Assembly: GCA_002346535.1 (NCBI GenBank)
Contig: DDZZ01000032.1
Coordinates: 1 to 15,190, forward strand
DNA from: Opitutales bacterium UBA2995
GTDB taxonomy: Bacteria; Verrucomicrobiota; Verrucomicrobiia; Opitutales; UBA2995
DNA: 15,190 nt
Direction of reading: 5' to 3'
The notes beneath the pieces are model-generated. The model saw only the letters and a program-made list of their open reading frames with translations. It searched no databases and was not told where the DNA came from. Positions within the stretch are counted from its first letter, which is position 1. Each line of letters starts with the position of its first letter. The position numbers and the translations under genes are program-made. Shown here in pieces: positions 1 through 7,345 of this stretch.

Positions 1-5
1 ATGTT

Positions 6-950
6 TCAAGGCATTTCTTTCAGGATTTGGGCAGCAACACTCACCGCAATTTCCTGGGGGGTATCGCTATCGATCGCAAGACCGGCAGGAGCAATGATTC
101 GGCTCCAATCGGAATCAGAATGGCCCTTCGCAAGGAGGGCTTTTTTTATGAGATTTAATTTAGCCGAACTGCCCATAACACCAATATACGGGAAAGGAAG
201 AGACAATAACGAGGACAGGGCGTCCACGTCATCTGGATACGAAGGTGTCATGACCAAGGCAAAGGTCAATGCCGCATGCTCAATACCGGAACCGGCCTTA
301 TCATACGGAAAGCTTCTGACAACAGTGCGACTCGATAGTTCTTGGACAGTGTTTAGGTCTTCGCGAGGTTCATTCACAACAACATGGTATCCCAGTAAAT
401 CCATCTGCTTGGCCAAGGCAGATCCACAATGGCCGCAACCAACCACCAGCACTCGTTTACGATTCAACAGTCCCCACTCAACCATCCAATTCTCGCCTGA
501 GACCGAGGAAATCGAGGGTTTTGAAAGGTTCTCTTCAGTCAATTGAACGCCTGTAGGTGAAAAGATTAATGAGCCAGTCTTATCCTTCTCCAAGCAGTTT
601 ACCACTTCTTTGACCACCGGCAGGTTTCCCTGTCGAAGGATAATCTTCAAAAGCGTTTGAGAACCGCCACAATAGAGTCCCGAAGCATTGCCATCCTCAG
701 TTGATCTGTGCATAAGGGTCTCAAGATGAGGTTTGAAACTATCAAGAGCCAGTAACCTTTTAGCTTCATCGAGTAAGTCCAGTTCCATGGCACCCCCACC
801 AATCGTTCCAAAATGTTCGTCATCATCAGAAACTAGCAGAGCTGCTTGTTTTGTACCGGGAGATCCTTTGCTGTGATCTACCACCAATGCGAGGAAGAGA
901 CGGCATCCCGACTGCAACTTATCTTGGGCTTTTATCCAGAAACTCAGCAT
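6..950 (-). CDS. xdhC: XdhC/CoxI-family molybdenum cofactor insertion/maturation protein
   Basis: A 314-residue XdhC-family protein. Members bind molybdenum cofactor and help deliver the sulfurated form to xanthine dehydrogenase or related hydroxylases in the cytoplasm. Seen: the N-terminal XdhC signature with a KGSPGTKQA stretch (28-36), GTIGGGAME (48-56) and a CGG (94-96). A Rossmann-like segment follows with LVVGCGHCGSALA (168-180), then PYIGVMGSSAK (254-264) and the C-terminal APAGLAIDSDTPQEIAVSVA (287-306), which matches the family's usual ending. The stop TGA lies just inside the left edge, so the gene is complete. Its ATG overlaps the stop of the upstream guanine deaminase gene by 7 bases (ATGCTGA), which suggests translational coupling and a shared role in purine breakdown. 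The structural xanthine dehydrogenase subunits are not in the window; they may lie further left. The family is clear; the exact client enzyme is inferred from the neighbour. Confidence 0.9.
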   Translation of the reverse strand: MLSFWIKAQDKLQSGCRLFLALVVDHSKGSPGTKQAALLVSDDDEHFGTIGGGAMELDLLDEAKRLLALDSFKPHLETLMHRSTEDGNASGLYCGGSQTLLKIILRQGNLPVVKEVVNCLEKDKTGSLIFSPTGVQLTEENLSKPSISSVSGENWMVEWGLLNRKRVLVVGCGHCGSALAKQMDLLGYHVVVNEPREDLNTVQELSSRTVVRSFPYDKAGSGIEHAALTFALVMTPSYPDDVDALSSLLSLPFPYIGVMGSSAKLNLIKKALLAKGHSDSDWSRIIAPAGLAIDSDTPQEIAVSVAAQILKEMP

Positions 951-2263
951 GAAAAGACGGTCTTTCCTTCAAGAACGGTTTTTAGAATCGCTGATTCGTA
1001 GCTTTCACGATTGTCCAGAGTTTTGCTGAGGCATTTCCCTAATACGACCTCCGCATCTGAAGCATCCAAGCTTTCTCTGTCCATTTTGACCGCGACGTAA
1101 TCCACGTCATTATCTTCAGCAAAGGAACCTTTACTATCGATTCCAAGAATCTTAGCTCCGGCCAGGGTGCTTCGATATAAGGCTTGAACATGGGTAGCTC
1201 CTTCGATTCCTTGTGCCCTGTTCTGTCGAACAAAGGAGGCCATCACATCGAGCATAGAAAGATAAGGTCCTCCTCCAATATCCGTCGCCAGAACCCAGCG
1301 GACTCCTTCTTGATCCGCACGGCGAAAATCAAAAAGCCCGGAACCAAGGCCTCGCTCATCAAGGGGAGCATTCGAGGTGGGACAACTGGCCACAACCGTA
1401 TCGGTCTCAGCCATCAATTTCCACTCCGCATCCGTCAAATGGATACAATGCCCCAACACTGTCTTAGGACCTAGGAAACCAGTTCGTTCATATATCTCGA
1501 TGTAAGTTTCAATATCTTCGAACCCGGGCAACTCACGGTAAATCGATTTCACCCATTCAATTTCCTGATGGGTTTCACACATATGAGTCTGCAGGAAGCC
1601 GCCAAAGGACTTGGCCTCTCCGGCCGATGCTGCAATAACTTCCGGCGCTGTGGTGGGTGCGAATCGGGGACTGCCGACATGAAAACGACCGTATCCTTCC
1701 GAAGCCCAACGGTTCAATTCAATCGCTTCGTCTTTCGACTGCTTTAAGGCTTGAGGCGAATTCATTGTCATCAAGACGTTACCGACCTTAAAATAATCGC
1801 CCGCATGGCGCATAGCTGCCTCGAATGCCGTTTTATGAATCGAACTGTAACACAGACCTCCAATGGTCCCAGTGCTCAATATTCGCTGCCAAAAGCATTG
1901 TGCTTTTTCTTCGGCAAAGTCCGGATCGGAAAATTCTTCTTCTTTGGGAAAGGTGTATTTCACAAGCCATTCTAGCAGTGAAGTCTTAGGCATTTCACGG
2001 ACTTCATCCTGCACCCAATGGAAGTGCATATCAAAAAAGGGTGGCATCAATAACCCTGCCTCATTCTCGATCCGGTATTCTTCCAGCCGATGTTTTTCGA
2101 TAAGCTCTTTAGCCGTTCCCAATTCCTTAATTTTCCACCAGCCGTTCCTTTTCTGAACCAACAGAATCCCATTAGGGAAGTATTCGCAGCTCTCATCCGA
2201 AACTGGATTCAACCAGGCACCGCGAATAGCTCTAATTTCATGGGACCCCGGATTACTAGGCAT
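944..2263 (-). CDS. guaD: Guanine deaminase (amidohydrolase superfamily)
   Basis: A 439-residue zinc amidohydrolase, a normal length for guanine deaminase, which converts guanine to xanthine plus ammonia in the cytoplasm. Seen: the metal-binding HxH in DMHFHW (H80, H82), QTHMCE (H227 and E230), GHCIHL (H272) and ATDIGGG (D328). These match in order the ligands and catalytic residues of the family. Motifs that separate guanine deaminases from other amidohydrolases are also present: LLEWLVKYTFPKEEEF (97-111), SPRFAPT (198-204, substrate-contacting Arg200) and SCPTSN (293-298) followed by GLGSGLFD. The start ATG has no evident Shine-Dalgarno sequence, but a TATAAT box lies about 40 bases upstream. 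The gene overlaps and precedes xdhC, so the pair probably forms one leftward purine-catabolic transcript. A wider role on other aminopurines cannot be excluded from sequence. Confidence 0.92.
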   Translation of the reverse strand: MPSNPGSHEIRAIRGAWLNPVSDESCEYFPNGILLVQKRNGWWKIKELGTAKELIEKHRLEEYRIENEAGLLMPPFFDMHFHWVQDEVREMPKTSLLEWLVKYTFPKEEEFSDPDFAEEKAQCFWQRILSTGTIGGLCYSSIHKTAFEAAMRHAGDYFKVGNVLMTMNSPQALKQSKDEAIELNRWASEGYGRFHVGSPRFAPTTAPEVIAASAGEAKSFGGFLQTHMCETHQEIEWVKSIYRELPGFEDIETYIEIYERTGFLGPKTVLGHCIHLTDAEWKLMAETDTVVASCPTSNAPLDERGLGSGLFDFRRADQEGVRWVLATDIGGGPYLSMLDVMASFVRQNRAQGIEGATHVQALYRSTLAGAKILGIDSKGSFAEDNDVDYVAVKMDRESLDASDAEVVLGKCLSKTLDNRESYESAILKTVLEGKTVFSC

Positions 2264-2302
2264 ACAATAGTTCGAGCAGATAAACTGCTACTTTCAAGTT
2301 AA

Positions 2303-2308
2303 ATTATA
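2303..2308 (-). promoter_or_regulatory. Possible -10 element for guaD-xdhC
   Basis: On the minus strand a perfect TATAAT occurs 40 bases upstream of the guaD ATG in an AT-rich stretch. No convincing TTGACA-like -35 is seen at 16-19 bases further upstream, so this is a weak promoter call based on the -10 box and position only. Confidence 0.3.
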
Positions 2309-2517
2309 GGTAAAGTTAATTACTGATGGACGTAAATGACCGCACATTTTTTACTGATTCAAAGGGAAGAATTTAAGGGTTATTAACTACGGAAAGCACA
2401 GGCAGGCGCTGAAGGAGAAAAAATAATACCATCAAAAATTTTCGCATAATTTTGCGTTTTTCTTAGTTTAAAGTATCAGTGCTCATCAGCGGTTTCTTTC
2501 ACCTTTCCAACGACCCA

Positions 2518-2951
2518 CTATACAGATCGATCGCGATGCTCGAAGTGGGGGTTATGTCCGGAATCCTCCCATTCTTCGATCATGGCTCTTGGAAAATGAA
2601 AACGCATATCGTTGTGATCCGCTGGGTCCACATAGTTAGATTGTCTACACGCTCTGGATACGGGCAGGAAAAAATCATAGCACTTTTCCGCCCATGCTCT
2701 GCCAATTAGGGTCGATAGATCACAACCGAAATGATCCATTAACTCGAATAGATCTTCGACCATACTGTCAAAAGTAAGTGAGGAGGCATGAAAGAAGATC
2801 CGTGATTACGGGAATCCAAAGTGATCACGCGGAAGTTCTCCGACAGAGATCGACCCACGCTAGCCCTGTTCCGTAAGGATCCCAACAACCCGTGCATGCC
2901 AAACATAGTAAGAGACTCCGGAGCCTCCAACTTTTTATAGTTAAGAAGCAT
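2518..2951 (-). pseudogene. Decayed alpha/beta-fold hydrolase
   Basis: This is a broken alpha/beta hydrolase of the YbfF-like/epoxide-hydrolase-like kind, read on the minus strand in three frames. From the ATG at 2951 the protein starts MLLNYKKLEAPES and contains GMHGLLGSLRN (oxyanion-hole HG region) and RVITLDSRNHGSS. After SSF near 2784 one base is missing. The homology continues in the next frame as HASSLTFDSMVEDLFELMDH and LIG (to 2701). Around 2700 it moves to a third frame, where SMGGKV (the nucleophile elbow, codons starting at 2698) and PYPERVDNL are read. It then returns to the second frame for VDPADHNDMRFHFP. The copy stops at 2518 after about 145 residues, whereas family members usually run to about 250-265. 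The acid and histidine of the triad are therefore missing. At least three indels plus truncation make this a true pseudogene rather than a single sequencing slip. Confidence 0.85.
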
Positions 2952-3005
2952 TCCATAAAAATCGCAGGTCTATCCAACCAAATAATCAATTCATTTCCTT
3001 CGCTG

Positions 3006-3082
3006 CAAATTTCCCTTAAAATTTCACAAATCTCACTTGGAATAACTTCTTTTCCTACAATCTGCCAAATCTCCCTTGCAAT
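3006..3082. repeat. Three imperfect short direct repeats
   Basis: Related copies lie at 3006-3018 (CAAATTTCCCTTA), 3027-3043 (CAAATCTCACTTGGAAT) and 3066-3082 (CAAATCTCCCTTGCAAT), starting 21 and 39 bases apart. The second and third match at 15 of 17 positions. They sit between the hydrolase pseudogene and mutS. They could be relics of a repeated sequence or protein-binding sites; nothing in the sequence decides between these. Confidence 0.4.
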
Positions 3083-3310
3083 CCCGTGACGCTCGATTGG
3101 GATAAAAGGTGCTTATCATGGAGTCGAGATGTCGACGTTGACGAACTTCAATCGAGAGAGCGCACCTTGGCGCGTTACAGAAGATTGAAGGAAGGAATAC
3201 TCGGCATCTCGGCCCAAGGATGGGTGCAAGCCAATCAACCAGTGACTCGAACCTGTTCTATCAACTTACCATTATCCTTCTTATTTAAACTCCTCTTGCA
3301 CACATCCGGT

Positions 3311-3316
3311 GAGGAG
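3311..3316 (+). promoter_or_regulatory. Ribosome binding site that fixes the mutS start
   Basis: GAGGAG lies 10 bases before the ATG at 3327. A GTG at 3309 is in frame with mutS and would extend the protein by six residues, but that GTG is part of the Shine-Dalgarno sequence itself (GGTGAGGAG). The ATG at 3327, which gives the usual MutS beginning MGKQKTGLTPMMQQY, is therefore preferred. Confidence 0.75.
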
Positions 3317-3326
3317 TGCCTTTTAT

Positions 3327-5906
3327 ATGGGTAAGCAGAAGACAGGTCTGACGCCGATGATGCAGCAATATTGGGAGGTTCGCAATCAACTGCCCCAAAA
3401 TACGTTGCTTCTGTTTCGCCTAGGTGATTTTTATGAGCTGTTTAATCAGGATGCGGAAATCGGGGCAAAACTCTTGGGCATTACCTTAACTAAACGCCAT
3501 GACTACCCAATGGCCGGAATACCCTTTCACGCGGTAGATTCCTATATTGGAAAAGTACTCAAAACCGGCATGAAAGTCGCCATATGCGATCAGGTCGAAA
3601 CACCTCAAACCGGCAAATTGGTCAAGCGAGCACTGACCCGCATTATCACTCCTGGTACCACGCTGAATGAGAACCAACTCACCGAAAAAGAAAACCACTT
3701 CATCCTAGCTGTGTTCTGGGATAAACAGGGGGTCCATGCTTCTTGGATGGATCTGACAACGGGCGAATTTCGTTTAGCAACCGAATCAAGTTTTGACAGG
3801 GTTCTTCCTATCCTCACTTCCATCAATCCGCGGGAAATTGTTATACCGGAAGACGGTTTGGACGAATTGAAAACCAAGGCTGAAGCTCATTCACCAACCG
3901 AGCAGTTCATTTTGTTTTGTCGTGAAAATGCCTGGTCTGAAATCCCAGGTTACCACTATGACGCGGTGTTAGGAGCCAAAACGGTCATGGATGCGCTTGG
4001 AGTTTTGAACCTGGAAGGATTTGGGCTTTCCAAAGATAACCCGGCAATCGGAACGGCCGGAGCTTTAGTCTATTACGTTTCGGAGAGCTTGTGCGCAGTG
4101 CCTAAAAACCTTAGTTCTCTTCAACTCTACAGATCAGAATCTTCCCTTCTTCTGGATCCTTCGACCTTGAGAAATCTGGAAATTTTTCAATCCGCGCGGG
4201 GCAGTCGGGACGGATCCCTAATAGAAGCCATGGACAGAACAACTACGGCTGCTGGAGCCCGCAAACTTGAAGATTTTCTGGCTTCGCCCCCGCTGGACCT
4301 ATGCGAACTAAACCGAAGGCAAAATTGCGTCGAAAATTTTCTGGAATCCCCCGGACTCATGGCTGAATTTTCCGAAACCCTGAGGCTTACCTGTGATATC
4401 AAACGGATTCTTTCACGCTTGCAGAACCGAATCCGAAATCCGCGGGAAATGGGTGGAATTCGAGATACCTTGAATGCCTTACCTTCACTAAAATCCATTT
4501 TACTCCAATTCTCCGGAAACAGCATTCAGGAACTTGTCGGTCAGCTTGGAAATTTTTCAGACCTGCAGGATCTGCTGGACCGAGCACTGAACGACGAACT
4601 ACCCAGTATGCTGGAAGGCGGCGGGTATATAAAAGACGGATACGACGATGAGCTCGATAAAATGCGCGACTTAATGCGTGGTAATAAAACCTGGATCAGC
4701 GATTTGGAATCAAGCGAAAAGAAAGCCACGGGCATCAAGAACTTGAAGATCAAATACAATAACGCCTTCGGCTACTTCATCGAAGTCTCAAAGTCCAATC
4801 TAACGCTCGTGCCCGATCATTACATACGAAAATCCACTCTGGTAAATGCAGAGCGCTACGTCACCGAGGAGCTTAAAGAAAAGGAAAAGGAAATCCTGAA
4901 CGCCGAAGAAACCAGCAGTTCCCATGAAGAGTCGTTATTCAGAGATCTAGTGCAAAAAGTTCTCGATGAATCCAGCCAATTAAATCAGGCTGCCGAGACC
5001 TTGGCTAAAGCTGATCTTTACTGCGGTTGGGCTAAGCTCGCCCGGGAGTGGGATTACTGCAAACCGGAGCTCAACGAGTCGGATGAAATGGAAATCTTGG
5101 AAGGTCGCCACCCAGTCGTTGAACAAACCATGCGCGAAGAAGCCCTTGGCCTGACTGGCACCTATGCCTTTGTGCCCAATGATACCACTTTATCATCAGT
5201 CGAAAACCAAATCATGCTCATTACAGGTCCGAACATGGCTGGAAAATCCACTTATATTCGGCAAGTTTCCTTAATCGTGCTGATGGCGCAGATCGGTTGT
5301 TGGGTACCAGCTAAAAGCTGTAAGCTAGGGCTGGTGGATCGTATCTTTTCTCGAGTGGGTGCCAGCGACGAGCTGGCTAGAGGCAACTCCACTTTCATGG
5401 TGGAGATGAACGAGACCGCCAACATCCTGAACAACGTAACGGACAAGAGCCTAATTATATTGGATGAAATCGGCCGTGGCACAAGCACCTACGATGGATT
5501 GAGTATCGCCTGGTCCGTGGTGGAACATTTACACAACGATCCGACCAAAGGCCCCAAGACCCTTTTCGCCACACATTACCACGAGATCACCAAGCTCGAA
5601 GAAACTCTGTCGCGGCTCAAAAACTATAGTGTGGCGGTTAAAGAATGGAACGATGATATTATCTTTGTCCGCCAAGTCGTACCCGGAGCTGCGGACCGGA
5701 GTTATGGCATTCATGTCGCAAGGTTAGCCGGCCTTCCAAACACTGTGATCGAACGTGCCAAAACGATCCTAGATCATTTGGAAAACGATCAAACAGTCAA
5801 AGGCGGGGTGACTGAGTCTGCTCAACAAATATCCAAAATGAAAAAAGCACCCAAAGACCACCCGGACGCCAATAAACCGAACACCGATCAACTGGAGTTT
5901 TTCTGA
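3327..5906 (+). CDS. mutS: DNA mismatch repair protein MutS
   Basis: An 859-residue MutS1 protein of normal length. It recognises mispaired and looped bases in the cytoplasm and starts methyl-independent or strand-directed repair with MutL. Seen: the mismatch-recognition domain with the Phe-x-Glu motif in RLGDFYELF (F35, E37), then connector, lever and clamp regions (about 130-560). The ATPase follows with the Walker A GPNMAGKST (634-642), the signature region around GASDELARGNSTFMVEMNE, Walker B LIILDEIGRGTSTYDG (D713, E714) and the H-loop FATHYHEIT. The last five residues, QLEFF, resemble a sliding-clamp binding peptide (QLxLF type) placed at the extreme C terminus. No catalytic residue is missing and the frame is intact. 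No mutL is nearby. The coding style and sequence character fit Verrucomicrobiota (Opitutae-like), which is my main taxonomic clue; this is recall of family resemblance, not a search. Confidence 0.98.
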   Translation: MGKQKTGLTPMMQQYWEVRNQLPQNTLLLFRLGDFYELFNQDAEIGAKLLGITLTKRHDYPMAGIPFHAVDSYIGKVLKTGMKVAICDQVETPQTGKLVKRALTRIITPGTTLNENQLTEKENHFILAVFWDKQGVHASWMDLTTGEFRLATESSFDRVLPILTSINPREIVIPEDGLDELKTKAEAHSPTEQFILFCRENAWSEIPGYHYDAVLGAKTVMDALGVLNLEGFGLSKDNPAIGTAGALVYYVSESLCAVPKNLSSLQLYRSESSLLLDPSTLRNLEIFQSARGSRDGSLIEAMDRTTTAAGARKLEDFLASPPLDLCELNRRQNCVENFLESPGLMAEFSETLRLTCDIKRILSRLQNRIRNPREMGGIRDTLNALPSLKSILLQFSGNSIQELVGQLGNFSDLQDLLDRALNDELPSMLEGGGYIKDGYDDELDKMRDLMRGNKTWISDLESSEKKATGIKNLKIKYNNAFGYFIEVSKSNLTLVPDHYIRKSTLVNAERYVTEELKEKEKEILNAEETSSSHEESLFRDLVQKVLDESSQLNQAAETLAKADLYCGWAKLAREWDYCKPELNESDEMEILEGRHPVVEQTMREEALGLTGTYAFVPNDTTLSSVENQIMLITGPNMAGKSTYIRQVSLIVLMAQIGCWVPAKSCKLGLVDRIFSRVGASDELARGNSTFMVEMNETANILNNVTDKSLIILDEIGRGTSTYDGLSIAWSVVEHLHNDPTKGPKTLFATHYHEITKLEETLSRLKNYSVAVKEWNDDIIFVRQVVPGAADRSYGIHVARLAGLPNTVIERAKTILDHLENDQTVKGGVTESAQQISKMKKAPKDHPDANKPNTDQLEFF

Positions 5907-5983
5907 AGCAGCTTCTTCAATAAGGGCCTGGAAGGTTGACTTTCCGGACATTTATTAAAGTCATTAGTCTGCGAAATGTAACA

Positions 5984-6012
5984 TTCTGGAACTGGTAACA
6001 TACGGTTAATAT
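5984..6012 (+). promoter_or_regulatory. Possible promoter before the aminotransferase stub/pcaHG
   Basis: TTCTGG (5984-5989) and TAATAT (6007-6012) are separated by 17 bases. The -35 match is poor and the -10 match is fair. It is followed by a direct repeat GCACGTAA/GCACGTTA (6028-6035 and 6041-6048) just before the ATG at 6055, which could be an operator half-site pair. This is position- and consensus-based only. Confidence 0.25.
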
Positions 6013-6054
6013 TTCCTGGTAGAATAAGCACGTAACGACTGCACGTTAGAAAAA

Positions 6055-6567
6055 ATGAGCTCATCATCAAACACGTTTCCGATCCAAATCGGCACCGAAA
6101 CCAAAGTATTGATCGAACGTGCCGTGCGTGTTGTGTCGAGCCGCCAAGGCAGCGCACAGGCCTTGACCCAACCCTCGGTTTTTGTCGAGACCGGCTATGG
6201 CCAACGCGTGTGGAACGTCGATGAGAAGGAATTCCTAGATTTCGCGATTGCGATGGGTCCGGGTATATGGGGGCACGGACACAAGGAGTACCTAAAATCG
6301 ATCCACGAACAGATCGAAAAGCTCTTCTACGTTCAGTCCGGGGCTTGTAAAAGCCGACTAGGGGTCAAACTAGCCGAAAAGATTGTAGAGCTCGTGCCAA
6401 GCGCTGAGCACGTACGGTTTCATCTCTCTGGTTTAGAGGCAGTTCAGATGACATTCCGACTGGCTCGTGCTTTCGCACGCAAGCCTTGGTTTATCCGTTT
6501 CGGTGCCCACGACATTGGCATCACGGCAACCGAAGATGTAAGAGTCAACTCACTCAGAAGCTGCTGA
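6055..6567 (+). pseudogene. N-terminal stub of a class-III aminotransferase (glutamate-1-semialdehyde aminomutase-like)
   Basis: A 170-codon frame that matches only the first third of a class-III PLP-dependent aminotransferase (usually about 430-470 residues). Seen: PSVFVETGYGQRVWNVDEKE (39-58) and FLDFAIAMGPGIWGHGH, the N-terminal substrate and dimer segment. HVRFHLSGLEAVQMTFRLAR follows, corresponding to the PLP phosphate-binding NSGTEAV region, here LSGLEAV. Homology fades after FIRFGAHDIG, which stands where KFEGHYHGW is usual. The PLP-binding lysine and the whole large-domain C half are absent, and pcaH starts only 78 bases later. The remainder was thus deleted rather than just frameshifted. 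A short out-of-frame tail (about 6539-6607) reads THSEAAEYLRKYLKPIMP and may be part of the lost C terminus. The stub cannot be an active enzyme. Its frame has no clear ribosome binding site. Confidence 0.8.
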
Positions 6568-6645
6568 ATATCTCAGAAAATACTTAAAGCCTATTATGCC
6601 CATCTGTAAAGTCTAAAATATTGTGAACTCCATACTTTATTAAAA

Positions 6646-7344
6646 ATGAAACCTTTTACCCCTAAAGACAAAGATAGTCATCCGACCCTTATCCATCCAC
6701 CTTACAAGTCGAGTAACCTCCGGAGCCCGAGTAAGAATTCGATCATTGTTCCACAGACTATCACAGAATTGACAGGTCCTCAGTTTGATGCCTCGGCCTT
6801 GGGAGAATTAGACAACGATCTAACCAGGAACGGACGCAAAACAGGAGAACCGCTTGGGGAGCGATTGATTGTGACCGGGCGTGTTCTGGAGGAGAACGGT
6901 AAGCCGATCCCGAACACAATGGTTGAGGTTTGGCAGGCCAATGCAGCGGGACGTTACATCGACTTAGATGATCAGCACGAAGCGCCACTCGATCCCAATT
7001 TCCTGGGTGCTGGGAGAATGATCACAGATAAAAATGGTGAGTATAGATTTTTGACACTGCGTCCAGGAGCCTACCCTTGGGGCAATCACTACAATGCTTG
7101 GCGACCATCTCATATTCACTTTTCGGTGATTGGACCGAACATGATGACACGATTGGTCACCCAGATGTATTTTGACGGTGATCCCTTGTTGAAATATGAT
7201 CCCATCTATCAAGGACCACCGGATGAAGCCCGAAAACGTTTGGTCGCCGATTTTTCGCTAGACGATACGGAGGAAGGATATGCCCTTGCCTACCGTTGGG
7301 ACATTGTCATCCGGGGACACAAAGCAACGCCAGCTGATGCCTGA
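6646..7344 (+). CDS. pcaH: Protocatechuate 3,4-dioxygenase, beta subunit
   Basis: A 232-residue intradiol dioxygenase beta chain. With PcaG it forms the non-heme Fe(III) enzyme that opens protocatechuate between the two hydroxyls to 3-carboxy-cis,cis-muconate, the first step of the protocatechuate branch of the beta-ketoadipate pathway. Seen: the N-terminal PYKSSNLRSP (19-28), VTGRVLEENGKPIPNTMVEV and WQANAAGRY (96-104). All four iron ligands are present by alignment with the well-known Pseudomonas enzyme: Tyr104 (AGRY), Tyr143 (AYPWGN), His156 and His158 (SHIHF). The active-site Arg153 is also present (WRPSH). The length is normal and the frame intact, so the protein should be active. The start has no good Shine-Dalgarno sequence. 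It is followed at once by pcaG. No pcaB, pcaC, pcaD, pcaQ or pobA is visible nearby. Confidence 0.95.
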   Translation: MKPFTPKDKDSHPTLIHPPYKSSNLRSPSKNSIIVPQTITELTGPQFDASALGELDNDLTRNGRKTGEPLGERLIVTGRVLEENGKPIPNTMVEVWQANAAGRYIDLDDQHEAPLDPNFLGAGRMITDKNGEYRFLTLRPGAYPWGNHYNAWRPSHIHFSVIGPNMMTRLVTQMYFDGDPLLKYDPIYQGPPDEARKRLVADFSLDDTEEGYALAYRWDIVIRGHKATPADA

Positions 7345-7345
7345 G

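Larger units (their letters stand above)
2952..3326. other. Intergenic region upstream of mutS, no convincing gene
   Basis: About 375 bases. The first part (to about 3085) is AT-rich and contains three imperfect copies of a short motif, annotated separately. The second part (3090-3230) is richer in G and C and contains several complementary blocks that could fold as RNA, described under findings. An open frame begins at 3086 on the plus strand, but it has no ribosome binding site, resembles no family I know, and overlaps the mutS start, so I do not call it. I recognise no promoter with confidence for mutS here. Confidence 0.5.

Noticed and set aside
1..546. Plus-strand open frame of 181 codons at the left edge
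   Set aside because: It is antisense to the clear XdhC coding sequence and its translation resembles no family.
2445..2464. Short hairpin CGCATAATTTTGCG followed by T residues
   Set aside because: The stem is only four to five pairs and AT-rich, and no gene on the plus strand ends there; too weak to call a terminator.
3240..3260. tRNA T-loop-like GGTTCGAGTC on the minus strand
   Set aside because: The flanking bases do not form a five-pair T stem and no acceptor or anticodon arm is found.
3086..3334. Plus-strand open frame of 82 codons before mutS
   Set aside because: There is no ribosome binding site and no recognisable homology, it overlaps the mutS start, and it coincides with the possible structured RNA segment.
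7280..7345. Upstream in-frame extension of pcaG by 22 residues
   Set aside because: It overlaps pcaH deeply, and the family's usual N terminus begins at the ATG at 7346.
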